Origin: Streptomyces triculaminicus
GTDB lineage: Bacteria; Actinomycetota; Actinomycetes; Streptomycetales; Streptomycetaceae
NCBI RefSeq assembly: GCF_017349075.1
Contig: NZ_JAFMOF010000001.1
Location: forward strand, 744,001-808,000
Length of the DNA: 64,000 nucleotides
Reading direction: 5' to 3'
Made by a program: the position numbers and the translations under genes. Below the pieces are notes generated by a model. The model saw only the letters and a program-made list of their open reading frames with translations. It was not told the origin of the DNA and did no database searches. Below are positions 9,765 through 19,481 of this stretch, piece by piece (the first letter of the stretch is position 1; each line of letters begins with the position of its first letter).

Positions 9765-10079
9765 GCGGCCGCGGCCCGAGGGACGCCGCCGCCCGAGGGA
9801 CGGTGCCCCAAGGCCCGTTCCCTCAGGGCCCGTCCGGCCCCATCCAGCTCTACTGCCACCGAATTCCGTCCGTCCGCTCGTGAGGGAGGGAAGATACACC
9901 GCTCCCCCTCCCCACGGAAGGGATGAATGGAATACGCCATCCGGTCGAGTGATGAGCCCGTTCATCCGGTGATGTTGGCGCGTAACGTCGATCGCGCCTC
10001 GGGAAACCGGCGGTCTGATCCACCAAAGGATCAGGGCTCATCAGCACACAGCTGTACCTCAATGGCATCGGAGCAACTC
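9765..10079 (+). other. Intergenic region with two small inverted repeats
   Basis: This 315-base gap between the regulator and its DUF397 partner holds no convincing gene. It contains GATGA-N6-TCATC at 9953-9968 and the stronger repeat at 10015-10034, both near the DUF397 start. The DUF397 gene probably has its own promoter here. Confidence 0.6.
10015..10034. promoter_or_regulatory. Inverted repeat upstream of DUF397 gene
   Basis: CTGATCC and GGATCAG are perfect 7-bp arms separated by ACCAAA, about 45 bases before the DUF397 start. The position suits an operator for the adjacent HTH regulator. A short hairpin is the alternative. Confidence 0.45.
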
Positions 10080-10283
10080 ATGGCGATTCAGCAGGGAAAG
10101 ACCACGTGGCGGAAGTCCTCGTACTCGCTGGCCCACGGCGACTGCGTGGAGGTCGCCTCCCCTGTGCGGCACACGATCGCGGTCCGTGACTCGAAGGACC
10201 CGCAGCGCCCGTCCCTCGCCTTCACCCCCGAGAACTGGTCCGCGTTCGTGGCGGTCGTCAACGACGGTTCGCGCGCTCTCTGA
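10080..10283 (+). CDS. DUF397 small protein
   Basis: The protein has 67 residues. WRKSSYS, GDCVEVA, IAVRDSKDP and FTPENWSAFV are the signature blocks of DUF397. I chose the ATG at 10080 because GGAG sits seven bases before it. The in-frame ATG at 10062 lacks a ribosome site. The partner regulator lies upstream at 8871, an unusually long distance of 315 bases for such pairs. Confidence 0.9.
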   Translation: MAIQQGKTTWRKSSYSLAHGDCVEVASPVRHTIAVRDSKDPQRPSLAFTPENWSAFVAVVNDGSRAL

Positions 10284-10348
10284 TCAGCCGCGGGTCCTCC
10301 GGCACAGCGTCGCCATCACCGCGATCGCCGTGAGGACACCGCCGCACA

Positions 10349-10389
10349 GAGCCCTCTCGCCTGGCACGCCGTCCCGGCCGAGAGGGCTC
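10349..10389. terminator. Bidirectional hairpin between converging genes
   Basis: GAGCCCTCTCG at 10349-10359 pairs perfectly with 10379-10389 across a 19-base loop. It serves the DUF397 gene on the plus strand and the membrane protein gene ending at 10418 on the minus strand. Confidence 0.75.
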
Positions 10390-10417
10390 CGTCATGTCCA
10401 CCGGACCTTCCGGCCCG

Positions 10418-11766
10418 TCAGCTCTTCTTGAGCGGCCGGACCGTCCCCATGATCTTGTCGATCTGCTCGGTGGTCAGGGCGTCCGGGACCCCCTGGTCGG
10501 CGTAGAGGACCCAGCCGTGGAAGGTGCCGTCGGGCATCTTCTGGGCGATGCTCTTGACGATCGCGGTGGCCGGCACGCAGGGGCTCGGGCGGTTGGCGAT
10601 CGTCACCTTGGCGGTGGCGGTCCAGCCCTCGAGGCCGTTGCGCGTCCAGGCCTTCTCGTCCGTGATCTCGATCTTCGGCTTGTGCTCCTTGCCGCCGTAG
10701 GCGAAGAAGCCCCAGTTGCCCGCCCAGTTCCGGGCGTTCGTCTTGAGGTCGCCGTCCCGGCCGCCGCCGGTGGTGCCGACCGTGGCGAGCTGGCCCTTGC
10801 CGGCCTCGCCGACCGAGTCGGGGTTGGCGGACGAGGCGCAGCCGCCCTCCTTGAAGTTGGCGGTGCCGGACATCACGACGGCCGGCTTGCCGTTCTCGGT
10901 GTAGGAGACGGCGGTGTCCGTGGGGAAGACCTTCCACTTGTCGGCCTTGCCCGGCACGTCGTACTGGAAGAAGTGCTCCTGGCGCATCTGGGTCTGCCAG
11001 CCGGCGACCATCGGCTGGGAGGAGCCGGGGGCGGCCGAGGCGCCGCCGTCGTCGCCCTGGGCGGGCGCCTCCGGCTGCTTGTCCTTCTCGTTGCCCGGGT
11101 TCTTGGGCGCGCCCTGGGACTCGTCGGCCTTCTTGTCGCCGTCGTCGCCGGTCAGGAAGTAGACGCCTGCACCGCCGATGACCGCCAGCGCCACGACGCC
11201 GCCGACGACGGCGAGGAGCGTGGTGTTCTTCTTCGGCGGGCGCGGCGCGGGGCCGCCCGGCTGCATGCCCGGCTGCTGCATGCCCGGGGGCATCCCGTAC
11301 TGCGGCTGCTGCTGCGGCGCCTGGTGCGCCTGATGGGCTCCGGGCGGCGGGGCCATGCCGGGGCCGCCGTACGGCGCGGGCGGCGGGGGGCGGGGCCATG
11401 CCGGGGCCGCCGCCGTGTGCCGGTCCCGGCGGGGGCGGGACGGCCGGCTGGGAGAGCATCGTGGGCTGTGCGTGGGCGCCGCCCTGCCGGTCCCGGCGGG
11501 GGCGGGACGGCCGGCTGGGAGAGCATCGTGGGCTGTGCGTGGGCGCCGCCCTGCGCCGGACCCGGCGGGGGCGGGGGCATGCCGGGGCCACCGTGCGCCG
11601 GTCCCGGCGGCGCCGGCACGGCCGGCTGGGAGAGCATCGTGGGCTGTGCGTGTCCGTCGCCGTTCGGGCCCCACGCGGGCGCCGGGCCGAAGCCGCCCTG
11701 TGACGCCTGAGGGTCCTGCGGCTGCTCGGGCTGCTGCGGCTGCTGAGGGTTCTGGGGCCAAGACAT
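10418..11766 (-). pseudogene. Pro-rich membrane-anchored protein, frame broken in tandem repeats
   Basis: The natural start is the ATG at 11766 (MSWPQNPQQPQQPEQPQ). A cytoplasmic region follows with copies of AHAQPTMLSQPAVPPPPGPA, then a membrane helix (LAVVGGVVALAVIGGAGVYFL). The extracellular domain of about 230 residues starts after an acidic linker and contains WQTQMRQEHFFQYDVPG and CVPATAIVKSI, ending at 10418. Three different frames are needed to join these parts. One change falls at the junction of a perfect 67-bp duplication (11420/11487), which lacks two bases compared with the next junction. The other falls at the G6 run near 11386-11391. Either the locus is mis-assembled or the gene is phase-broken by repeat slippage. 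The domain function is unknown. Confidence 0.65.
11420..11553. repeat. Perfect 67-bp tandem duplication
   Basis: Bases 11420-11486 and 11487-11553 are identical. A diverged third copy lies at about 11599-11655. Sixty-seven is not a multiple of three, so the duplication shifts the reading frame of the gene that contains it. Confidence 0.95.
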
Positions 11767-11841
11767 GCGGGAAACCCTATGCGGGGTCTGTCGCCGCCGG
11801 GTCGGCGGGCGGCGACAGAACCGCAACACTTGTGCGAATAC

Positions 11842-11883
11842 GGGTTGTCAGTCGTTCCCCAGCGGTTGTCAGTCGTTCCCCAG
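11842..11883. repeat. 21-bp tandem duplication over the fbiC stop codon
   Basis: GGTTGTCAGTCGTTCCCCAG followed by C occurs twice, head to tail. The duplication spans the end of fbiC and provides a second in-frame stop just past the first, so the protein itself is unaffected. Confidence 0.95.
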
Positions 11884-14466
11884 CACCGGCAGCAGGTCGG
11901 GCAGATGGCCGTCCGAGGCCAGCGCCGCGTCCTGCCGCTCCTGGGACACCGTGCCGTACACCGTCGTGCGCGGCCGCGCCGGCCGTCCGGCCTTCTCCGC
12001 TATGGCCACCAGGTCGTGGATCGAGCGGTACGACCCGTACGACGAGCCCGCCATGCGGGAGATGGTCTCCTCCATCAGCGTGCCGCCCAGGTCGTTGGCG
12101 CCCGAGCGGAGCATCTCCGCCGCCCCGTCGGCGCCCAGCTTCACCCAGCTCGTCTGGATGTTGGTGATGTGCGGGTGGAGCAGCACCCGGGCCATGGCGG
12201 TGACCGCGCGGTTGTCGCGGTGGGTCGGTCCGGGGCGGGCGATGCCGGCGAGGTAGACGGGGGCGTTGGTGTGGATGAAGGGGAGGGTCACGAACTCCGT
12301 GAACCCGCCGGTCTCCTTCTGGATCTCCGCCAGCGTGCGCAGGTGGCCCAGCCAGTGCCGGGGCTGGTCCACGTGGCCGTACATCATCGTGGAGGACGAG
12401 CGGATGCCGACCTCGTGCGCGGTCTTGACGACCTCGATCCAGGTGGCCGTGGGCAGCTTGCCCTTGGTGAGGACCCAGCGGACCTCGTCGTCGAGGATCT
12501 CGGCGGCGGTGCCGGGGATGGTGTCGAGCCCGGCCTCCTTGGCGGCGGTGAGCCACTCGCGCAGGGACAGGCCCGTGCGGGTGGCGCCGTTGACGATCTC
12601 CATGGGGGAGAAGGCGTGCACGTGCATGCCCGGCACGCGCTCCTTGACCGCCCGCGCGACGTCGAAGTAGGCCGTGCCCGGCAGGTCGGGGTGGATGCCG
12701 CCCTGCATGCACACCTCGACCGCGCCCACGTCCCACGCCTGCTGGGCGCGGTCGGCGACCTGGTCCAGGGAGAGGGTGTAGGCGTCGGCGTCCGTGCGGC
12801 GCTGGGCGAAGGCGCAGAAGCGGCAGCCGGTGTAGCAGACGTTGGTGAAGTTGATGTTGCGCGTGACGATGTAGGTGACGTCGTCGCCGACCGTGGCCCG
12901 CCGCAGGTCGTCGGCGATGCCGCACAGCGCGTCCAGCGCGGGGCCGTCGGCGTGCAGCAGGGCCAGCGCCTGGGCGTCGGTGAGCCGGGTGGGATCGTCG
13001 GCGGCCTGGGACAGTGCCTCGCGCACGTCGGTGTCGATCCGCTCGGGCACCATGCCGGGCGCCGCGGCCTCGCGCAGCGCCTCCCAGTCGCCGTACACCT
13101 CGTCGAAGTCGTCGCGCCGGTCGGCGGTGCGGCCCTCGGTGTCGACGGTGCGGTGCAGGTCCGTGCGCCCGCTGGGGACGAAGACCTCCTCGGGCTCCTG
13201 CCAGGGGTGACCCTCGACGACGGCGTCGGGGCGGGCCAGGCCCGTCTCGGGGTCGGCCAGCGCCCGTACGTGCGGCAGCAGGCGCGGGTCCAGCCAGGGC
13301 TCGCCGCGCAGGACGAACTCGGGGTAGACCGCGAGCCGTTCCTTCAGCTCGAAGCCGGCGGCGGCCGAGCGCTCGGCGAGCTCCTCGATCTGGGGCCAGG
13401 GGCGCTCGGGGTTGACGTGATCCGGCGTCAGGGGCGAGACGCCGCCCCAGTCGTCGATGCCGGCGCCGATCAGGCGGGCGTACTCGTCGTCCACCAGGTT
13501 GGGCGGCGCCTGCAGGCAGGCGGAGGGGCCCATGATGTGCCGGGCGACGGCGACGGTGGCGACGAGCTCGTCCATCTCCGCGTCGGGCATGCCGCGCATG
13601 GCCGTGTCCGGCTTGGCGCGGAAGTTCTGCATGATGAGTTCCTGGATGCCGTGATAGGCGCGGGAGACGCGGCGCAGCGCGAACAGCGAGTCCGCGCGCT
13701 CCTCATAGGTCTCGCCGATCCCGATCAGCAGCCCGCTGGTGAACGGCACGGAGCTGCGCCCGGCGTCCTCCAGGACGCGCAGCCGGACGGCCGGTTCCTT
13801 GTCCGGCGAGCCGTGGTGCGGGCCGCCGGGCTCGCTCCACAGGCGGGTCGCCGTGGTCTCGAGCATCATGCCCATCGACGGGGAGACGGGCTTGAGCCGC
13901 TGGAAGTCCGTCCAGGACATCACGCCGGGGTTCAGGTGCGGCAGCAGCCCGGTCTCTTCAAGGATGCGGATCGCCATGGCGCGTACGTACGCGATGGTGT
14001 CGTCGTAGCCCTCGGCCTCGAGCCACTCGCGGGCCTCGGGCCAGCGGTCCTCGGGCTTGTCGCCGAGGGTGATGAGGGCTTCCTTGCAGCCGAGTTCGGC
14101 GCCGCGCCGGGCGATGGCGAGGACCTCGTCGGGCGACATGAACATCCCGTGGCCCGCGCGCCGCAGCTTGCCGGGGACGGTGGCGAAGGTGCAGTAGTGG
14201 CACTTGTCGCGGCAGAGGCGGGTGAGCGGGATGAAGACGCTCTTGGAGTAGGTGATGACTCCGGGCCGGCCCGCCGCCTCCAGGCCCGCGTCGCGGACCC
14301 GGGCGGCGGAGGCACACAGGTCGACGAGGTCGTCGCCGCGCGCCTGCAGCAGCACGGCCGCCTCGGTGACGTCGAGCGCCACGCCGTCCCGGGCGCGCCT
14401 GAGCGCGCGCCGCATCGCGTTGGCGGTCGGTGCGGGCTGCTCGGGTCGCTGTGCGCTCGAAGTCAT
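11869..14466 (-). CDS. fbiC: FO synthase (F420 biosynthesis, CofG-CofH fusion)
   Basis: The 865-residue protein has two radical-SAM halves. The first has CRDKCHYC (Cys 85, 89, 92) in the CofG module. The second has CYTGCRFC in the CofH module. Together they make 7,8-didemethyl-8-hydroxy-5-deazariboflavin (FO), the chromophore of coenzyme F420, from tyrosine and 5-amino-6-ribitylamino-uracil. The length matches the usual actinobacterial fusion. I chose the ATG at 14466 ([10 protein letters not shown]) over the longer frame from 14523. F420-using proteins elsewhere in the window fit an F420-producing host: the LLM oxidoreductases at 16997 and 38231 and a Ddn-like protein at 54353. Confidence 0.97.
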   Translation of the reverse strand: MTSSAQRPEQPAPTANAMRRALRRARDGVALDVTEAAVLLQARGDDLVDLCASAARVRDAGLEAAGRPGVITYSKSVFIPLTRLCRDKCHYCTFATVPGKLRRAGHGMFMSPDEVLAIARRGAELGCKEALITLGDKPEDRWPEAREWLEAEGYDDTIAYVRAMAIRILEETGLLPHLNPGVMSWTDFQRLKPVSPSMGMMLETTATRLWSEPGGPHHGSPDKEPAVRLRVLEDAGRSSVPFTSGLLIGIGETYEERADSLFALRRVSRAYHGIQELIMQNFRAKPDTAMRGMPDAEMDELVATVAVARHIMGPSACLQAPPNLVDDEYARLIGAGIDDWGGVSPLTPDHVNPERPWPQIEELAERSAAAGFELKERLAVYPEFVLRGEPWLDPRLLPHVRALADPETGLARPDAVVEGHPWQEPEEVFVPSGRTDLHRTVDTEGRTADRRDDFDEVYGDWEALREAAAPGMVPERIDTDVREALSQAADDPTRLTDAQALALLHADGPALDALCGIADDLRRATVGDDVTYIVTRNINFTNVCYTGCRFCAFAQRRTDADAYTLSLDQVADRAQQAWDVGAVEVCMQGGIHPDLPGTAYFDVARAVKERVPGMHVHAFSPMEIVNGATRTGLSLREWLTAAKEAGLDTIPGTAAEILDDEVRWVLTKGKLPTATWIEVVKTAHEVGIRSSSTMMYGHVDQPRHWLGHLRTLAEIQKETGGFTEFVTLPFIHTNAPVYLAGIARPGPTHRDNRAVTAMARVLLHPHITNIQTSWVKLGADGAAEMLRSGANDLGGTLMEETISRMAGSSYGSYRSIHDLVAIAEKAGRPARPRTTVYGTVSQERQDAALASDGHLPDLLPVLGND

Positions 14467-14714
14467 TGTCCGAGCATACGAGCGCCCGCTGACGCCGTGA
14501 CGTACTGGATGCGCCGGTTCCATGTGCCTCTTGTCACGTCATACGGAGGCATCCTCCGGAATATCCGGGCGGTCTTCTCCTGGCTGGGGCAGCGCCGTTG
14601 TCACCACACCAAGGCGTCGGCGGCATGGGACTGCCAGGAGGTGACGGCCGCGCTGTCGTCGATCCGACCTGCGCACATGCCAGGCCGTGGAACGCCTCGG
14701 TGGAACGCGGACGG

Positions 14715-16118
14715 TCAGCCCTGGGGGGCGGGCGACCACCGGGTGTCCCCCGGCGGCTGCTGATACGAGGGCCTGCCCGTGGAACCGCTGGTGCGGAAGG
14801 GCCTGCCCTGGTCGTCGATCCTGAGCACCCCGCGCCGGCTGCCGCTGGACCACTGCACTTCCAGGTGCCACCGCACATCGTGCTGCTTGGCGTCGGCCTT
14901 GACGTAGAAGACCTCGGGGTCGGTCCGGCTGACCTTGTACGGGAAGGCGCGCTGGCCGGCGATCGGGGTGAGGGCGGGTGACCCGGCGTCAAGGTCGACG
15001 CCGAAGGACCGCGTCGCCACGTCACCGCCGCAGCCGACGCCCGTGGCGTAGGTGTTCCAGGCGAGCGGCGCGTTCGTGCCGTCCACCCGGACGTGCAGTT
15101 CTTCGAGCACGACCGTGCTCGTGCCGGTCCCCTGCAAGGTGACCTTGACGAACTGGTTGTCGGCGGAGACGGCTCCGAGCTCGGACACCCAGGCGGGCGC
15201 GTCCTGCTCGAAGGGAGGCTTCGGCATCTGGTCGGGGCCCCGGTTGACCAAATAGCTCTGGGAGCAGGGGCTCTCGTAGGCGTAGGGCCGGGTGTGGACG
15301 GTCAGCGGAACGTCGCCCTGGTCGTCACCGCCGTCCTGCTTGCCGGCGGAGGAAGGAGACGCGGTGCCGTCCGGCCCGGCGGAGGCGGCGGGCTCGCCGC
15401 TCTCCTTCCCCTCTTCCTCCCCCGGGGAGGAGGACGGCGTGGCGACCGGGCTCGTCCCGGGCCTGCCGGGCCGGGCCGCCTCGGCACCCCTGGAAGAGGA
15501 GGCTCCAGGGCGCCGGGGCCTTTTGTCGTCGTCGCCGCCATCGGCGAGGCCGACGGCGAGCGCGGTGGAGCCCATCACACAGGTGACGGCCAGGGCGGCC
15601 AGCACGGCCTTCCGGAACCGCCGTTCCCGCTGTGGGCGGCCGTTCGACGAAGCCGGGGAGGCCGGGGGAGTCGGCCCGCTCGACCGCGTGCCGGCGGGAC
15701 CGGGAGGAGCGGCCGCCACGTCGGGCACCGGTGCCGTAGCCGCCTCCTCTACCGGAACCATGGGTTCCGGCTCTACCGGAGCCGCGGGTTCCGGCTGGAC
15801 GGCGTCGGCTGACGCTCCGTCCGCCCTCGGCTTACGGCTGCGCGTCGCGTCCGCGAGGATCCACAGCCGGTGGACCTGGAGCAGCTCTTCCGGAGTGGCC
15901 TTGCACAGGCGCGCCAACCGCTCGACCGGAGCGAACTCCGTCGGCACGGTGGACCCGTTGCAGTACCGGTGCAAGGTCGACGTACTGACGTGCAGCCGCT
16001 TGGCCAGCACTCCGTAACTCAGGCCGGACCGCTCCTTCAGCGATCGCAGCGCCTCCGCGAGATCGCTTGCCCCCACGCCACTCCTCCATCCCATGTCCTC
16101 GTTCCAGAGAACACCCAT
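14715..16118 (-). CDS. Membrane-spanning HTH protein with extracytoplasmic domain
   Basis: The N-terminus is an XRE-like helix-turn-helix (LAEALRSLKERSGLSYGVLA, then HVSTSTLHRYCNG). A Pro/Ala/Glu-rich linker, one membrane helix (AVLAALAVTCVMGSTALAVGLA), a second disordered linker and a C-terminal domain of about 200 residues with paired cysteines (SPCSQSYLVN, VGCGGDVA) follow. DNA-binding and outer domains in one chain suggest a one-component signal transducer. It is equally possible that the HTH serves protein contacts only. The start could be 16118 (MGVLWNED) or 16094 (MGWRSG), and both have purine-rich leaders. Similar architectures are frequent in Streptomyces but uncharacterised. Confidence 0.85.
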   Translation of the reverse strand: MGVLWNEDMGWRSGVGASDLAEALRSLKERSGLSYGVLAKRLHVSTSTLHRYCNGSTVPTEFAPVERLARLCKATPEELLQVHRLWILADATRSRKPRADGASADAVQPEPAAPVEPEPMVPVEEAATAPVPDVAAAPPGPAGTRSSGPTPPASPASSNGRPQRERRFRKAVLAALAVTCVMGSTALAVGLADGGDDDKRPRRPGASSSRGAEAARPGRPGTSPVATPSSSPGEEEGKESGEPAASAGPDGTASPSSAGKQDGGDDQGDVPLTVHTRPYAYESPCSQSYLVNRGPDQMPKPPFEQDAPAWVSELGAVSADNQFVKVTLQGTGTSTVVLEELHVRVDGTNAPLAWNTYATGVGCGGDVATRSFGVDLDAGSPALTPIAGQRAFPYKVSRTDPEVFYVKADAKQHDVRWHLEVQWSSGSRRGVLRIDDQGRPFRTSGSTGRPSYQQPPGDTRWSPAPQG

Positions 16119-16281
16119 TCCCCCAGGTCAGAGCCGGTGTCAACGTTCCAGCGTCCCTAACCGGCCAGTGAAGCTGGCGCCCAGGACACGGCGTCGCACA
16201 AGCTTTCGTCATCCAAGCACGCCGCTCCCGGATCCGGTCGAGCGGCGCTCCGCTGCCCACCCGTGAAGAAAGAGATCCGCC

Positions 16282-16992
16282 ATGCGCGCCTCCGTCCGCC
16301 GACCCCGTCTGCTCGCCGTCGCCTCCCTCGCGATCGCCTCGCTCGCCCTGACGGCGTGCGACAAGGGAGAGGGAATCCGCGAGGAGGGCGCCGCCTCGCA
16401 GCCCGCCCGGTCCCCGCAGTCACCGGCCCAGGACAAGCCCGCCACCACGCCTGGCGGGACGGCCGCCGCCAAGACCCCGGCCGCGAAGAGGACGGGCGGT
16501 ACGGGCACGGGCGGTACGGGCACCGGCAAGGGAGGGGGCCACGCGTCGGCGCCGGCCGCTGACGCCGACCCGGGCGCCCCGGAGAACCGCGTGCCCTGCA
16601 CCGCCGACAACACCGAGGTCGTGGCCACCCCGGTCTCCCGCCCGCTCAACCACATGCTGCTGACGATCACCAACACGGGCTCCACCCTGTGCGACCTGGC
16701 GGACTACCCCATCGTCAAGTTCGAGGGCGCCCAGTCCGTCCCGCCGGTCATGGAGCACACCAAGCCGCAGGCGGTCACCTCGCTCCGGCCCGGCAAGAAG
16801 GGCTACGCGGGCGTGATCCTGTCCGCCGGTGACGGCCGGGGTGGCAAGGGCTACACGGCCCGGAGCCTGGAGATCGGCTTCCAGGGCAGCGACAAGATGA
16901 CCGAAGTCGCCCTCCCGGCCGAGGGCGTGCACATCGACGACTCGCTGCGCGTCACGTACTGGCTGACCACGGCCGAGGACGCTCTGTCCTGA
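16282..16992 (+). CDS. DUF4232 lipoprotein
   Basis: The signal peptide ends in a lipobox (LALTAC, Cys 26), so the protein is lipid-anchored outside the membrane. A Thr/Gly/Lys-rich linker leads to a DUF4232-type beta-sandwich with VPCTADNTEVVATPV, LLTITNTGSTLCDLADYPIV and a C-terminal LRVTYWLT. The two cysteines of the domain probably pair. Proteins of this type are abundant in Streptomyces and have no assigned role. It ends only four bases from the converging oxidoreductase gene. Confidence 0.9.
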   Translation: MRASVRRPRLLAVASLAIASLALTACDKGEGIREEGAASQPARSPQSPAQDKPATTPGGTAAAKTPAAKRTGGTGTGGTGTGKGGGHASAPAADADPGAPENRVPCTADNTEVVATPVSRPLNHMLLTITNTGSTLCDLADYPIVKFEGAQSVPPVMEHTKPQAVTSLRPGKKGYAGVILSAGDGRGGKGYTARSLEIGFQGSDKMTEVALPAEGVHIDDSLRVTYWLTTAEDALS

Positions 16993-16996
16993 ACGC

Positions 16997-17854
16997 CTAG
17001 AGGAACTCCGCATGCGCGTCCAGCGCCCTGAGCACCTCGGACTCGGGCGCCGACGGAAGCCCCACCACCACCTCGGCGATGCCCAGATCGGCGTAGTGCG
17101 CGAGCTTTCCCGCCGAGGGATGCACCGCGTACGGCACCACCTCCGGCTCCCCCGGACGGCCCGCCTCCGACCACACCCGGCGCAGCTCCGGCAGCGACTC
17201 CCCCAGCCCGCTGCCGCCGACGGGCATCCAGCCGTCCGCGTACTCCGCGATGTGCGCGAAGAGCTTCGGCCCGGCCGACCCGCCGATCAGCGTCCGAGGC
17301 CCGGTCAGCGGCTCGACGCCCTTGCGCTCGCGCGGCGCCCGCACCGGCTTGGGATGCGCCCAGCTGGCCTCCACGGACCCGAAGCCCCCGGCGAACGCCG
17401 TCGGTTCCCCGGCCCACAGCGCCCGCATCAGCGCCATCCGGTCGCGCACCAGATCGCGGCGCGTGTGCCACTCCACGCCGTGGTCGGCGGCCTCCTCCAC
17501 GTTCCAGCCGTAGCCGACGCCGAACGTGAACCGGCCACCGCTGAGGAAGTCCAGCGAGGCCACCTGCTTGGCCAGCACGATGGGGTCGTGCTGCGCGACC
17601 AGCGTCACGCCCGTCCCCAGCTCGATCCTGTGGGTGACGGCCGCCGCCTGGGAGAGCGCCACGAACGGGTCCAGGGCGCGCCCGTACTCGCGCGGGAGCG
17701 GATCGCCCGCCGGCGCCGGCGTCACCCGGCTGACCGGGACATGTGTGTGCTCGGGCAGGAAGAGACCGGCGAAACCACGCTGCTCCAGCTCATGGGCGAG
17801 CCGGACCGGAGTGATCGTCTCGTCGGTGAGGAAGGTCGTGGTGGCGATGCGCAT
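16997..17854 (-). CDS. LLM-class F420-dependent oxidoreductase
   Basis: The 285-residue protein has the luciferase-like barrel pattern. FAGLFLPEHTHVP and HRIELGTGVTLV lie near the N-terminus, DFLSGGRFTFGVGYGW is the conserved core block, and TLIGGSAGPKLFAHIAEYADGWMPV follows. Members of this subgroup use reduced F420 to reduce or oxidise small molecules. The substrate is unknown. I chose the ATG at 17854 (MRIATT), since the first 23 residues of the longer frame do not resemble the family. Confidence 0.88.
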   Translation of the reverse strand: MRIATTTFLTDETITPVRLAHELEQRGFAGLFLPEHTHVPVSRVTPAPAGDPLPREYGRALDPFVALSQAAAVTHRIELGTGVTLVAQHDPIVLAKQVASLDFLSGGRFTFGVGYGWNVEEAADHGVEWHTRRDLVRDRMALMRALWAGEPTAFAGGFGSVEASWAHPKPVRAPRERKGVEPLTGPRTLIGGSAGPKLFAHIAEYADGWMPVGGSGLGESLPELRRVWSEAGRPGEPEVVPYAVHPSAGKLAHYADLGIAEVVVGLPSAPESEVLRALDAHAEFL

Positions 17855-17975
17855 GCCGGGCACCCCTGTCGTCGCGTGTGACCAAAGGTAAGCCCTGCCG
17901 GGGCACCGTGACCCCCACGACAATCAGCCGACACACCACTGGCCCACACGGGCGTCCCTCCGCCACACTGCGGCC

Positions 17976-19481
17976 ATGCGCCGCCGCGACGTCCTCAGAA
18001 CGACGGCTATCGCCGGAGCCGTCACCGTGCTTACGCTCGACGGCGTGAGTTCCGCCCACGCCGACGGCCCCGCCCGTACCCCGGACGAGGAGACCCGCAC
18101 GCTCACCGGCCGGCTTCCGGCCGACACCGCGGACTTCGTCTACCTCCCCGTGGAAGTACCGCGCGGCGTCCGCGAGATCGCCGTCTCCTATACGTACGAC
18201 AAACCGTCCGTCCCACCAGGCACCCAGGGCAACGCCTGCGACATCGGCATCTTCGACGAGCGCGGCACCGCGCTCGGCGGCCTCGGCTTCCGCGGCTGGT
18301 CGGGCGGCGCCCGCACGGAGTTCGCCATCAGCGCCGAACGGGCCACCCCCGGCTATCTCCCCGGCCCCGTCCGCCCCGGCACCTGGCACGTCGTCCTCGG
18401 CCCCTACACCGTCGCCCCTCAGGGCCTCGCCTACGAGGTCAGGGTCACCCTGCGGTACGGGCGCCAGGGCGCCACCCCGCATCCGGTCCATCCGCCGCGC
18501 CGGGCGAAGGGCCGCGGCCGCGCCTGGTACCGGGGCGACAACCACCTCCACAGCGTCCACTCCGACGGCCTCCGCACCCCCGCCGAGATCGCCGCGGCCG
18601 CCCGCGCCGCCGGCCTGGACTGGATCACGACCACCGAGCACAACACCACCTCCTCCCACGCCGCCTGGCAGGGCCTGTGGGGCGACGACCTGCTGATCCT
18701 CACCGGCGAGGAGGTCACCACCCGCAACGGCCACATCGTGGCGCTCGGCACGGACCCCGGCACCTTCATCGACTGGCGCTACCGCGCGAGAGACGACCTG
18801 TTCGGACGTTTCGCCCGCAGAATCCGGCAAACAGGCGGCATGGTCGTCCCGGCCCACCCCTTCGGCGCCTGCGTCGGCTGCAACTGGAAGTTCGGCTACG
18901 AGCACGCCGACGCGCTGGAGGTCTGGAACGGCACCTGGACCCCGGACGACGAGATGGCCGTGGCCGCCTGGGACGCGATGCTGGCGACGGCCGCCCGATC
19001 GGGCGGCCGGTGGCTGCCGGCGATGGGCAACAGCGACGCCCACCGCGAGCCGCAGGTGGTGGGCCTGCCGCACACGGTCGTCCTGGCCGACGACCTCTCG
19101 CACGACGCCCTGCTGGCCGGGTTGCGGGCGGGCCACAGCTGGATCGCCGAGTCCCGCGCGATCGACCTGACGTTCACCGCCGCGGACACCCGTGGCGGCC
19201 ACGCGGGCCTCGGCGAACGCCTGCGCACGGACGACGCCGTGACCCTCCGCCTGACCACCAAGGGCGCCACCGGCTGCACCGCGACCTTCGTGACGGACCA
19301 GGGCGTGCTGTTCACGGCCCCCGTTCCGGCCGACGGAACCCTCGAGTGGCACACCACGCCCGCCCGGTCGGCGTACGTACGGGCGGAGATCCGCCGGTCG
19401 TCGGGGGCGATGGTGGCCCTGACGAACCCGGTGTTCCTGGAGCGGCGCTCTCAGGCGGCGACCGGCTCGTCGGACAGGTAG
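17976..19481 (+). CDS. Tat-exported CehA/McbA-type PHP metallohydrolase
   Basis: The N-terminus MRRRDVLRTT plus a hydrophobic stretch ending in AHA is a twin-arginine signal. A beta domain (residues 40-165) precedes a PHP domain. Its metal ligands are visible in NHLHSVHSDG (His 190, 192, 195), TTEHNTT, LTGEEVT, PAHPFG and GNSDAHRE. CehA-family enzymes hydrolyse esters, carbamates or phosphodiesters, and the natural substrate here is unknown. The last 31 bases overlap the end of the converging DJ-1-type gene. Confidence 0.88.
   Translation: MRRRDVLRTTAIAGAVTVLTLDGVSSAHADGPARTPDEETRTLTGRLPADTADFVYLPVEVPRGVREIAVSYTYDKPSVPPGTQGNACDIGIFDERGTALGGLGFRGWSGGARTEFAISAERATPGYLPGPVRPGTWHVVLGPYTVAPQGLAYEVRVTLRYGRQGATPHPVHPPRRAKGRGRAWYRGDNHLHSVHSDGLRTPAEIAAAARAAGLDWITTTEHNTTSSHAAWQGLWGDDLLILTGEEVTTRNGHIVALGTDPGTFIDWRYRARDDLFGRFARRIRQTGGMVVPAHPFGACVGCNWKFGYEHADALEVWNGTWTPDDEMAVAAWDAMLATAARSGGRWLPAMGNSDAHREPQVVGLPHTVVLADDLSHDALLAGLRAGHSWIAESRAIDLTFTAADTRGGHAGLGERLRTDDAVTLRLTTKGATGCTATFVTDQGVLFTAPVPADGTLEWHTTPARSAYVRAEIRRSSGAMVALTNPVFLERRSQAATGSSDR

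Noticed and set aside
11779..14763. A 994-codon open frame on the plus strand
   Set aside because: Antisense to fbiC, with no domain motif. The fbiC reading has both radical-SAM clusters.
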